This document shows, piece after piece, positions 1 to 7,611 of a stretch of DNA of 11,024 bases. Origin of the DNA: Puniceicoccales bacterium (GTDB lineage: Bacteria; Verrucomicrobiota; Verrucomicrobiia; Opitutales; UBA953). Made by a program: the position numbers and the translations under genes. Position 1 is the stretch's first letter, and every line of letters begins with the position of its first letter. The notes under the pieces are model-generated. The model did no database searches. It was not told the origin of the DNA and was given only the letters and a program-made list of their open reading frames with translations. The DNA lies in contig JAITPT010000121.1 of NCBI GenBank assembly GCA_031289285.1, forward strand, positions 1 through 11,024, written 5' to 3'.

Positions 1-456
1 TCGCCGCTTAGAGTCCACCACTAATGTCACGGGGCCATCGTTCACAAGCGCGACATCCATCATCGCGCCGAAAACACCCGTGGGGACGGGCTTCCCAATC
101 GCCGCCGCGACAGCCGCCGCAAACTCAAGGTAAAGCTGCTCCGCCTCCACTGGCGGCGCGGCGCGATGGAACGACGGGCGTGTGCCCTTGCGCATCGTCC
201 CAAACAACGTGAACTGGCTCACGACAAGCACCTCGCCGCCGCCATCGGGCAGGTCGCCGAGGGCGAGATTCATCCGCTCCGCGCCGTCCTCAAAAATGCG
301 CAACTTGACAACCTTCTCGACAAGCCAATCGCGCTCGGCGGCGGTGTCGCCCGCCTCGACGCCGAGGAGCACGAGCAACCCGCGCCCGATGGCTCCGACG
401 ACATTTCCGCCGACGCTGACACTCGCCCGCGAGACCCTTTGGATGACAGCTCTCAT
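1..456 (-). CDS. dtd: D-aminoacyl-tRNA deacylase (partial, C-terminus cut by window edge)
   Basis: This enzyme hydrolyses D-aminoacyl-tRNAs, such as D-Tyr-tRNA, in the cytoplasm and so keeps D-amino acids out of translation. Reading the minus strand from the ATG at 454-456 gives 152 residues with no stop. The protein opens MRAVIQRVSRASVSVGG, typical of the family. It carries the SQFTLFG active-site segment at about residues 80-86 and ends with NDGPVT about 11 residues before the edge; this is the Gly-cisPro motif that reads substrate chirality. Family members are about 145-155 residues, so only a few C-terminal residues and the stop are missing. It is divergent from ftsK, with 149 bp between the two starts. 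I saw no clear promoter or Shine-Dalgarno sequence there. Family identity is secure. Confidence 0.95.
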   Translation of the reverse strand, partial: MRAVIQRVSRASVSVGGNVVGAIGRGLLVLLGVEAGDTAAERDWLVEKVVKLRIFEDGAERMNLALGDLPDGGGEVLVVSQFTLFGTMRKGTRPSFHRAAPPVEAEQLYLEFAAAVAAAIGKPVPTGVFGAMMDVALVNDGPVTLVVDSKRR

Positions 457-605
457 GCCGCGCCGTTTTCGGAAAAACCGCCCCGCCGCGCAACCGCCAA
501 AACACCCGCCCCGCCGCGCTCCCCCTCCCCGCGCCACCGCCCCAAAAAAGCAAGAAGCGGGTTGCACGTCGGGCATTGGCGGACAATCTCCCGCGCCGCA
601 ACCAA

Positions 606-3569
606 ATGGCCTCCTCAAAGAAAAATCGCGCCGCACCAAGCACCCAGACCAAGCCTGAAAAAACAGGCGGCTCCACTTCTCAAGCCGCCGCCAAAACCGC
701 GCCCACCCTCCCCGACAAACCCGCCCCAGAGAGCGGCCCCGCCGCCCCGCCCGTCCCCGTCCTCCCTGCCCCGCCGCGCCGCGCCCCCGTCGGGCGCAGC
801 CCGCAATCGCGCCCCATCGCCGCCCTCTTTCTCCTCCTCGCCGCCGTGCTGCTCCTGATGGCGCTACTCGACTACAACCCCCGCCAACCCTTCTTCTTCG
901 ACGACGGGCTTTTCGAGCACCTAAACATTTTCCACCCCAAATCCGAATCCAACATCATAGGTGTCGGCGGCACCACCGTCGCCGTCCTGCTCCTAAACTT
1001 CGCAGGCCTCGCCGCATTCTTCACGCCCTTCTGCATGGTCGTCGCCGCTTGGTGTGCGTTTTTCGGACGCGCCCGAAAAATCTTCCCCTGGCGCGTCGTC
1101 AGAATGCTCGTCGCCTTCCTCGCGCTCGCCACCCTCTTCGACCGCCTCTGCCCAAATCCGCACGACAACACAGGCTTCGTCGCATTCGTCCAAATCCACG
1201 ACTTCGTGCCCTGGCGTGCCGACGGTGCCATCGCCACCGACGCCGACGGCACCGGCGGCACCGGCGGTGTGCTCGGATTTTTCATCTACCGCGAGTTCAC
1301 AAAAGTCCTCTTCGGCCCATTCGGCTCGCTCATCTTTTTCCTCATCATCTATGCCTACTGCATGGTCGGGCTTTTTGTAGATAGCCCCACCCACGCCGTC
1401 GCCGTCAGACTCCGCTGGCTGCGCGACGAGTGGCTGCGCCGAAACCGCAAAGCCGCCGAGAAAAACATCGCCGCCTCGCCAAACGCACCCTCCGCCGACT
1501 TCGCCAACACCGACGACTCCGCCGACAACACCGCCTCCACAGCCGTCGCCGCCGTCGCCGCTTCCGCCGGAAACACCCCGCCCACCGCCGCCGTCCCGAC
1601 AGACTTCCCGTCGCTCCCCGATTCCCTCCGCTCAACCGCCGCCGATGACGCCGCCGCCCACGCCGCCGAACTCGCCAACTACGACGCCGGCGGCGACCCA
1701 CTCGCAAAACCGCTCCAACACTTCGGCGGCCTCTTTGACGACAACGACGACGACGCCCTCGCCGCCAACGCCGCAGACAACGACGACCTCGACGGCCTCG
1801 ACACCCCCCGCGCACTCTCCACCACCACCCCGACCGCGCCCGACGCCGCAAAAACCGCCGCCTCCTCCCGCACCTCCACCAACGCCTCCGCCTCCGCCGC
1901 CGCCGACGCCACCGACGACGAGCCTTCCGCCGAGCCAACCGTCATCGCCGCCGAAGTCGTAGAACGCGCCGACGACGTCCTCGAGCCGAAGCGGCGCGGC
2001 GATTACCAGCTCCCGCCCATCACCATTCTCAAAGAGCCACCGCCCCGCGAAGCGCAGCCCCAAGAAGACTACTCCGAGCGCATGGTTCGCCTCATCAACA
2101 CGCTCAACGAGTTCAAAGTCAAAGTCACCCCGGGCGACATCCAAGCCGGCCCCGTCATCACGCGCTACGAGGTCATCCCCGCCGCTGGTGTGCGCGTGGA
2201 AAAAATCGCTGGCCTCGCCAACAACATCGCCCTGAACCTCAAAGCCGAATCCGTGCGCGTCATCGCCCCCGTTCCGGGCAAAGGCACCGTCGGTCTGGAA
2301 ATCCCCAACAAAAGCTCCAAGCCCGTCTATCTGCGCGAAATCATCGAGTCGAAACAGTGGGTCGAAGAACGCGGCAAATGCAAAATCCCCATCGTTCTGG
2401 GCAAAGACGTGACGGGCAAACCCATCATCGCCGACCTCGCCAAAATGCCCCACTGCCTCATCGCAGGCTCCACCGGTTCGGGAAAATCCGTCTGCATCAA
2501 CAGCATCGTCGCCTCCCTCGCTTACCACGCCGGACCGGAGGACATCCGCCTCGTCATGGTGGACCCCAAGGTCGTCGAGCTACAGGTCTATAATCGGCTC
2601 CCGCACATGTGGATTCCCGTGGAGACCGACCCCGGGCGCGTCCCCGCCATGCTCAAAGCACTCATCAAAGAAATGATGTGGCGCTACGACGTATTCGCAA
2701 AAGCGAAGGTCAGAAACATCAGCGGCTTCAACGCCAAAATCTCCAAAGACTGCGGCGACGCCGAAAGCGTGCGCCTGATGGAAATGGAACTCTCCGCAGA
2801 ACTCTCGCCAGAAGAACGCGCCGCCACCGTCATCGCCTCCTCCGTCCCTCGCGAAGCCGGCGTGCTCGAAGAAGACGAGCTACCAAAAGAAAAACTGCCC
2901 TACATCGTTTGCATAATAGACGAGCTTGCCGACCTCATGATGACCGCCCCGGGCGAAATCGAAGCCGCCATCATGCGCCTCGCACAGCTTGCCCGCGCTG
3001 CCGGCATCCACCTCATCCTCGCCACCCAACGCCCGTCCGTGGACATCATCACCGGCAAAATCAAATCCAACCTTCCCTGCCGCATTTCCTTCAAAACCGT
3101 CTCCGGCACCGACTCGCGCACCATCCTCGACCACAAGGGCGCCGAGACCCTCATCGGCAAAGGCGACATGCTCTTCATCCCCCCCGGCACCGCCCAACTC
3201 GTCCGCGCCCAAGGGGCATTCCTCTCCGACGACGAGGTCGAGGCTCTCGTCAACGCCGTCGCCGAGGCAAATGGTGAACCCGAGTTTGACATGGACTTCA
3301 TGCAGGCCGTCGAAGCCGCCGCCGCCGATGACGACGACGCCGAGGACAACTCGCCCTCCGACGGCACCGATGACGACGAAGAAGACCCGATGTTCAAAAA
3401 GGCATGGGACGTCGTGCGCACTTCTGAGCGTGCCTCTACCTCTTTGTTGCAGCGCAAGCTCGGCATCGGTTACGGGCGCGCCGCAAAAATCATAGACGAG
3501 ATGGAACAGCGCGGCTACATCGGCCCCGACCCCGGCCCCGGAAAACAACGCGAAATCTTGGTGAAGTAG
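606..3569 (+). CDS. ftsK: DNA translocase FtsK/SpoIIIE
   Basis: FtsK is a membrane-anchored, ATP-driven DNA pump at the division septum. It clears and aligns chromosome termini and, in many bacteria, activates XerCD recombination at dif. From the ATG at 606 it is 987 residues. Hydrophobic segments lie near residues 71-88, 123-154, 164-179 and 234-256. A low-complexity Ala/Asp/Thr linker runs from about 260 to 465. The motor begins near 470 with PPITIL. It has Walker A GSTGSGKS at 621-628, Walker B IVCIIDE at 767-773, and the downstream LILATQRPSVDIITG sensor region. The winged-helix gamma domain, which reads polar DNA motifs, spans about 927-985. The stretch between NISGFN and Walker B looks some 20 residues longer than I recall for E. 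coli. An in-frame TTG at 576 is an alternative start; the ATG is preferred because neither has a Shine-Dalgarno sequence. It is followed by a 112-bp palindromic repeat. Confidence 0.96.
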   Translation: MASSKKNRAAPSTQTKPEKTGGSTSQAAAKTAPTLPDKPAPESGPAAPPVPVLPAPPRRAPVGRSPQSRPIAALFLLLAAVLLLMALLDYNPRQPFFFDDGLFEHLNIFHPKSESNIIGVGGTTVAVLLLNFAGLAAFFTPFCMVVAAWCAFFGRARKIFPWRVVRMLVAFLALATLFDRLCPNPHDNTGFVAFVQIHDFVPWRADGAIATDADGTGGTGGVLGFFIYREFTKVLFGPFGSLIFFLIIYAYCMVGLFVDSPTHAVAVRLRWLRDEWLRRNRKAAEKNIAASPNAPSADFANTDDSADNTASTAVAAVAASAGNTPPTAAVPTDFPSLPDSLRSTAADDAAAHAAELANYDAGGDPLAKPLQHFGGLFDDNDDDALAANAADNDDLDGLDTPRALSTTTPTAPDAAKTAASSRTSTNASASAAADATDDEPSAEPTVIAAEVVERADDVLEPKRRGDYQLPPITILKEPPPREAQPQEDYSERMVRLINTLNEFKVKVTPGDIQAGPVITRYEVIPAAGVRVEKIAGLANNIALNLKAESVRVIAPVPGKGTVGLEIPNKSSKPVYLREIIESKQWVEERGKCKIPIVLGKDVTGKPIIADLAKMPHCLIAGSTGSGKSVCINSIVASLAYHAGPEDIRLVMVDPKVVELQVYNRLPHMWIPVETDPGRVPAMLKALIKEMMWRYDVFAKAKVRNISGFNAKISKDCGDAESVRLMEMELSAELSPEERAATVIASSVPREAGVLEEDELPKEKLPYIVCIIDELADLMMTAPGEIEAAIMRLAQLARAAGIHLILATQRPSVDIITGKIKSNLPCRISFKTVSGTDSRTILDHKGAETLIGKGDMLFIPPGTAQLVRAQGAFLSDDEVEALVNAVAEANGEPEFDMDFMQAVEAAAADDDDAEDNSPSDGTDDDEEDPMFKKAWDVVRTSERASTSLLQRKLGIGYGRAAKIIDEMEQRGYIGPDPGPGKQREILVK

Positions 3570-3603
3570 CGCACAGCCACAGCGACGACGGGCGACGCCG
3601 CAA

Positions 3604-3715
3604 CGTAGTGTGGCACAGACTACCGAGCCGCAGGCGACATCGGACATCCTGTCTGTGCTGCCGTCGCCTTCGGCGACGCCTCGTCCACAGACAAGATTGT
3701 CTGTGCTACACTACG
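3604..3715. repeat. 112-bp palindromic intergenic repeat with inner hairpins
   Basis: The ends form a 17-bp inverted repeat with one mismatch: CGTAGTGTGGCACAGAC at 3604-3620 and the complement of CGTAGTGTAGCACAGAC at 3699-3715. Inside are two perfect hairpins. One is a 7-bp stem (3662-3668 with 3672-3678) around a UUCG-type loop. The other is a 9-bp stem (3686-3694 with 3697-3705) with a 2-base loop. A further GTCTGTGC at 3651-3658 can pair with GCACAGAC at 3613-3620, giving an alternative fold. The layout resembles REP/BIME or MITE-like intergenic elements. Its place after the ftsK stop could also let it end transcription or protect the mRNA 3' end. No transposase is present. Confidence 0.8.
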
Positions 3716-3734
3716 CGCACTACGCGCACCACAC
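3708..3734. repeat. Short 9-bp periodic repeat, three units
   Basis: Three 9-bp units follow and overlap the palindromic repeat: ACACTACGC, GCACTACGC and GCACCACAC. CTACGCGCA is repeated exactly at 3711-3719 and 3720-3728. The array lies in the non-coding leader of cmk. It is short and could be chance in GC-rich DNA, but the period matches two longer arrays elsewhere in the window. Confidence 0.45.
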
Positions 3735-3787
3735 GCAATCGGCTTGCGCACTTGCCGCCACAGGCTTTCGCGGCAAACTCCCCGCGT

Positions 3788-4486
3788 ATGCAAGACACCC
3801 ACGCTCCCTTTGTGATTGTCGCCGTGGACGGCGGCGCAGCCTCCGGCAAATCCTCCACCAGCCGCGCCCTCGCCAAGCGTTTCAACCTCATGCACACCGA
3901 CACCGGTGCCCATTACCGCACGGTCACCCTCGCCCTGCTCCAAGCCGGTATCGCCCCCGCAGACACCGCCGCCATCGAGACCTTTCTCGCTGGCGACACC
4001 GCACCGGGCACCGCCCTCGGCACCGCCCTCGAAGGCAACTCCGCTCGCCTCGCCGTCAACGGCACCGCGCCCGCCGACGCCGCCCTGCGCACACCCGAAG
4101 TCAACGCCGCCGTCTCGCCCTTCGCAGCCGTGCCCGCCGTGCGCCGCTTCCTCTTCGACTACCAACGCACCCAGCCAGCCGTCGCCGCCGTGCACGGTTT
4201 CGCCGGCCTCATCATGGAGGGGCGCGACATCGGCTCGGTGATTTTGCCCGACGCCGATGTGCGCGTTTTTCTCGAAGCCGACACCGCCGCCCGCGCCGCC
4301 CGCCGCGCCGCCGAGGGCGGAGTGGACGCCGTCGCAGAGCGCGACAAACGCGACTCCTCCCGCGCCACCGCGCCGCTCGTCTGCCCGCAGGGCGCAGAGC
4401 GCATAGACAACACGCACCTGCCCCTCGGCGAGGTTGTGGAAAAAATCGCGCTGCTCATCTCCGCCGCCCAGCAACGCAAAAGTTGA
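3788..4486 (+). CDS. cmk: Cytidylate (CMP/dCMP) kinase
   Basis: This cytoplasmic enzyme transfers phosphate from ATP to CMP or dCMP, giving CDP or dCDP for RNA, DNA and phospholipid synthesis. The protein has 232 residues, normal for the family (about 220-230). The P-loop GGAASGKSS lies at residues 15-23. DTGAHYR at 38-44 is the CMP-binding segment, with His where E. coli-type enzymes usually have Leu or Met. GRDIGS at 145-150 and DKRDSSR at 186-192, followed by APL, are the other nucleotide- and phosphate-binding motifs. The frame is open upstream to 3608, inside the palindromic repeat. The ATG at 3788 is chosen because the protein then starts about 8 residues before the first beta strand, as in homologues. 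It lies 68 bp upstream of the TolC-like gene on the same strand. Confidence 0.95.
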   Translation: MQDTHAPFVIVAVDGGAASGKSSTSRALAKRFNLMHTDTGAHYRTVTLALLQAGIAPADTAAIETFLAGDTAPGTALGTALEGNSARLAVNGTAPADAALRTPEVNAAVSPFAAVPAVRRFLFDYQRTQPAVAAVHGFAGLIMEGRDIGSVILPDADVRVFLEADTAARAARRAAEGGVDAVAERDKRDSSRATAPLVCPQGAERIDNTHLPLGEVVEKIALLISAAQQRKS

Positions 4487-4554
4487 GCAACAGCCCCGCA
4501 GACACCGCTTGCCAAGCACCCCTGCAAACGCCTTCTTTCCGCCGCCACACCCGT

Positions 4555-6225
4555 ATGCTAACCGCCTCCGCCAAGCCGCCGCCTTCTCCGCCGCCGCGCC
4601 GCCACCATTCCCGCCGCGCCACCGCCGCTTTTCCCGCCACCACTGCTGTCGCCGCCGTCGCCTGCGCCGCACTCGCCGCCGCCACACTGGCAGGCTGCGC
4701 CTCAAAACCCGTCCCCGCTCCCGACGCCTCCGCAGACTCCGAAGACTTCCCCGTCTCCTCCTCCGCAAACTCCGCGACCGCCCCCACCCCCGCGCCCCCC
4801 GCCATGCTCGCCGCCCCTCGCGCCGCCGGCACCCGCGCCACCGGCAACCCGCTCCCCCCGCTCGGCGACTCCGTGCCCGCCTTGTCTGCACCCGTATCCA
4901 TCGCCGGTTCGCCGCCCGCTCTGCTCGCCAAACCGCCGCCCCCGCCCCTCTCCCGCGCTGGCCACCCAGTGCTCGAAAAACTCCTCCTCCACGCGACCAC
5001 GCGCAGTGCCGCCATGTTGGAGCAAGAAAACCAAATCGCGCAAAACGACCCCTTCCGTTGGCGCGGCTGGCGTCAATACATGCCCTACGTCAATGCCGGT
5101 TACCAAGCGGGCGAGTTCAAGATTTTCAAATCGCGCTACCAGCAAGGCAGCCAAATGCTCAACGCCACCTACTACCTCGCGCTGCGTTACCCGCTCTTCA
5201 CATGGTTCGCCGAGTCGGCAGAAAAAAACGCCGATTTGCTGCGCGAAAAACGGGCACAGCACAACGCAAGTATCGCATGGCTACACCTCGCCAACGGCAT
5301 CCGCCGCGAGTTCTTCAACGCCGTCATCCTCAAAAACCAAATCGCGTTGAAAGAAAAACAAATCGCCCTCGAAAAACAGCACCAAGGCCGCCTCGACGAA
5401 AACCTCGCCGCTGGCGTCTCCGCCGAGACCAACCGCCTCAGCCAGTCTGTCGCGCTACGCGAAAAACAGTTTGACCACGACGGCGCAAAGGTGCGCCTCG
5501 CCGACCTCGTGACGCGCCTGCGCACACTCTCCGGCCTCGAGACTTTCACCGAGGCCGACATCCCCAGCTCCGTCCCCAGCCCAGAGGTAGATTGCGCCGT
5601 GCTCGAGCGCCGCCTCGCCGCCTACGCCCAAGCAGTCGCCGCTGGCGAGACCGCCAGTGCCCGCGTCGCACGCATCGAACGCGAGATACTCGACGACGAA
5701 ATCACGCAGGTTCGGGCGCGCAAGTTGCCCACGTTCAATCTCGGTGCCACCATTTCGCAGAACCCCTACGACGCCGGCGGCAACCGCGGCTACGAGATGC
5801 GCAACATCCTGTTTTTCGGTATTTCGGGAAACTGGAATCTCTTCGACCGCGACATCACCAACACCACCATCCGCAGCATCCAGACGCGACAGCGGCTCAT
5901 TGACGCCCGTCTAAGCTCCGAAAAAATCAACCGCGAAAACTCTCTGCGCAACCTCATCGGGCAAATCCGCAGTGCGCAGGAACTGCTCGCCATCCGCCGC
6001 GAATACGAGAAAAACGCCGCTCAGCATCTCGCCGGTTTGCGCGAGTCGCTACGCCTCGGCCTCTACACCGAGCTTGACGTCGAAACCGCCGAGGCGCGTC
6101 TCGACAACCTCCGCTTGGGCATTGCCGAAAACCAAACTGCCATCGTCCGCGACTTCTACGAGTTTCTTGCCGGCATCGGCCAAGACCCCGCCGCCTACTA
6201 CTACACCGCCCCCAACAACGAGTAA
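4555..6225 (+). CDS. TolC/NodT-family outer-membrane efflux lipoprotein
   Basis: Such proteins form the outer-membrane channel of tripartite efflux or type I secretion systems. The product is 556 residues. An Arg-rich start is followed by a hydrophobic stretch ending in the lipobox LAGC, with Cys48 as the predicted lipidated residue. A Pro/Ala/Ser-rich spacer runs to about residue 135. The rest resembles the outer-membrane efflux protein fold: long alpha-helical stretches rich in Ala, Glu, Gln and Arg, strand-like segments such as LPTFNLGATISQNPY, and a C-terminal segment GLYTELDVETAEARLDNLRL typical of the second helical repeat. The longer open frame back to 3610 is not believed, because it overlaps cmk. 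No periplasmic adaptor or inner-membrane pump gene is adjacent, so substrate and partners are unknown. It converges on hemB. Confidence 0.85.
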   Translation: MLTASAKPPPSPPPRRHHSRRATAAFPATTAVAAVACAALAAATLAGCASKPVPAPDASADSEDFPVSSSANSATAPTPAPPAMLAAPRAAGTRATGNPLPPLGDSVPALSAPVSIAGSPPALLAKPPPPPLSRAGHPVLEKLLLHATTRSAAMLEQENQIAQNDPFRWRGWRQYMPYVNAGYQAGEFKIFKSRYQQGSQMLNATYYLALRYPLFTWFAESAEKNADLLREKRAQHNASIAWLHLANGIRREFFNAVILKNQIALKEKQIALEKQHQGRLDENLAAGVSAETNRLSQSVALREKQFDHDGAKVRLADLVTRLRTLSGLETFTEADIPSSVPSPEVDCAVLERRLAAYAQAVAAGETASARVARIEREILDDEITQVRARKLPTFNLGATISQNPYDAGGNRGYEMRNILFFGISGNWNLFDRDITNTTIRSIQTRQRLIDARLSSEKINRENSLRNLIGQIRSAQELLAIRREYEKNAAQHLAGLRESLRLGLYTELDVETAEARLDNLRLGIAENQTAIVRDFYEFLAGIGQDPAAYYYTAPNNE

Positions 6226-6276
6226 AAAAGCAGAGCGGAAAAGAGCCGCCAGTGGGCACCCAGCACCCAGCCACCC

Positions 6277-6339
6277 ATAGGACTTATAGGTCCTATAAGA
6301 CCTATAAGACCTATACGTCCTATAAGACCTATACGTTGC
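6277..6339. repeat. 9-bp tandem repeat, about seven units
   Basis: Seven consecutive 9-bp units lie between the convergent TolC-like and hemB genes: ATAGGACTT, ATAGGTCCT, ATAAGACCT (twice), ATACGTCCT, ATAAGACCT and a decayed ATACGTTGC. Every unit begins ATA. The AT content contrasts sharply with the surrounding GC-rich DNA. Spurious frames through it read as Tyr-Arg/Lys-Ser/Thr repeats on both strands. I take it as a non-coding variable-number repeat. Function is unknown. Confidence 0.85.
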
Positions 6340-6375
6340 GCCCCCCCGCCTCCCAGACGCCGCCTTACTTTCCAT

Positions 6376-6405
6376 ATTCGTGCCCATTCGTGCTCATCCG
6401 TGGTT
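6376..6405. repeat. 10-bp tandem repeat, three imperfect units
   Basis: Three 10-bp units, ATTCGTGCCC, ATTCGTGCTC and ATCCGTGGTT, lie 36 bp after the 9-bp array in the same convergent intergenic region. From memory, similar ATTCGTGC/ATCCGTGG strings occur as dispersed intergenic text in several bacterial phyla. I cannot check that here. The surrounding 230 bp (6226-6455) hold nothing else I recognise; no clear terminator hairpin with a T-run was seen. Confidence 0.6.
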
Positions 6406-6455
6406 TCAAAATCGTTTCTTATCCTCTGTTCCCCCACCGCCCCACCGCCGCCCCC

Positions 6456-7451
6456 TCATCCCTCCCTCGCCCGCGTCTCCGCGAAGTAGCTCAAAATCAA
6501 ATCTGCCCCAGCGCGACGTATCGCCAACAACGACTCCTCACGCGCCGCCCGCAAATCGAGCCAGCCGCGCTCCGCCGCCGCGTGAAGCTGCGCGTATTCG
6601 CCAGAAACCTGATACGCCGCCACCGGCAACGACGTGCTCTCGCGGGTGTCGCGGATGATGTCGAGATAAGGGCCGGCAGGTTTCACCATCAAAATATCCG
6701 CACCCTCCGCCTCGTCCAGACGCACCTCCTTCGCGGCCTCGCGACGGTTCGCGGGGTCGAGCTGGTAAGTCGCTTTGGAAATAGGTGCGGCGTCGGCGCG
6801 ACGGCTGCTGCCAACGGCGTCGCGAAACGGCCCGTAAAACGCCGAGGCGTATTTCGCAGAGTAGGCCATGATGCCCGTGCCCTCCTGCCCGTCGGCGTCG
6901 AGCGCGGCGCGGATGGCCGCCACACGCCCGTCCATCATGTCGGAGGGAGCGACAAAGTCCGCGCCCGCCTGCGCATTGAGCACCGCCATTTGCGCGAGGA
7001 TTTCCACGGTGCCGTCGTTGTCCACGTCGTCGCCAGCAGCGTTGAGAATGCCGTCGTGCCCGTGCGTAGTGTAGGGGTCGAGGGCGATGTCGTTGAAAAC
7101 ACATAGCGCGGAAACGTGGTCTTTTACCTCGCGTGTGGCACGTAGCAAAAGTGCGTCAGGGTTCAGCGCCTCGCGCCCGTCGGGGGTTTTGAGCGCAGGG
7201 TCGGTTTTGGGAAACAACGCGACGCCGCGCAGGCCGAGCGCAAGCAGACCCGCGCAATGTTGCGCGAGACGGCGCAACGGAATCCGCGAGATGCCCGGCA
7301 GCGAGGGAACCGGCTCGTAGTCGTCGCCGTCGGTGACGAAGAGCGGCTGGATAAGCTGCTCAGGCGCAAGCCGTGTCTCGGCGAGCATAGAGCGCAGCGC
7401 AGCGGTGCGACGGAGACGGCGCGGGCGGACGGGAAGTTGCAGGCGTGGCAT
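6456..7451 (-). CDS. hemB: Porphobilinogen synthase (delta-aminolevulinic acid dehydratase)
   Basis: HemB condenses two 5-aminolevulinate molecules to porphobilinogen, an early common step of heme and other tetrapyrrole synthesis, in the cytoplasm. From the ATG at 7449-7451 the protein is 331 residues, close to the family norm of about 320-340. The two Schiff-base lysines are visible: Lys200 in YSAKYASAFYGPF and Lys257 in LMVKPAGPYLD. The metal-binding region reads FNDIALDPYTTHGHDG at 119-134, with Asp where zinc enzymes have Cys. This marks the Mg2+-responsive, zinc-independent subclass. A longer open frame reaches 8066 on this strand, but it would run across the vWA gene and gives non-family residues, so it is not accepted. 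It is divergent from the vWA gene (160 bp between starts) and convergent with the TolC-like gene. Confidence 0.96.
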   Translation of the reverse strand: MPRLQLPVRPRRLRRTAALRSMLAETRLAPEQLIQPLFVTDGDDYEPVPSLPGISRIPLRRLAQHCAGLLALGLRGVALFPKTDPALKTPDGREALNPDALLLRATREVKDHVSALCVFNDIALDPYTTHGHDGILNAAGDDVDNDGTVEILAQMAVLNAQAGADFVAPSDMMDGRVAAIRAALDADGQEGTGIMAYSAKYASAFYGPFRDAVGSSRRADAAPISKATYQLDPANRREAAKEVRLDEAEGADILMVKPAGPYLDIIRDTRESTSLPVAAYQVSGEYAQLHAAAERGWLDLRAAREESLLAIRRAGADLILSYFAETRAREG

Positions 7452-7611
7452 GGCGCGTGAGCGTCGCACACTCGCCCGCACCGGAAAAGAACAAAGCTCG
7501 CCGCGACGTTTTTGTGTTTGCGGTGTTCTCCACGCTTGCGCGACGGCGGATTTTCCGCCAAAAAACGCGCCAGACAGGAAACGCCAACCTATCACTTCCC
7601 CCCCGCAATTC

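Noticed and set aside
1632..2528. Long open frame of 298 codons on the minus strand inside ftsK
   Set aside because: It is antisense to the conserved FtsK linker and motor, and its product is a Gly/Val-rich low-complexity mirror of a GC-rich gene.
3610..4554. N-terminal extension of the TolC-like frame through the repeat and cmk
   Set aside because: It overlaps the whole of cmk in another frame and reads as Arg/His-rich nonsense. The signal peptide and lipobox fit a start at 4555.
3620..4891. 423-codon minus-strand frame over cmk and the TolC-like gene
   Set aside because: It is antisense to cmk and starts inside the palindromic repeat. The Arg/Gly-rich product matches no family I know.
7450..7611. 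Earlier ATG at 7450 as start of the first vWA gene
   Set aside because: It would overlap the hemB start codon on the other strand, and the extra 54 residues are Arg/Cys-rich and unlike the following sequence.
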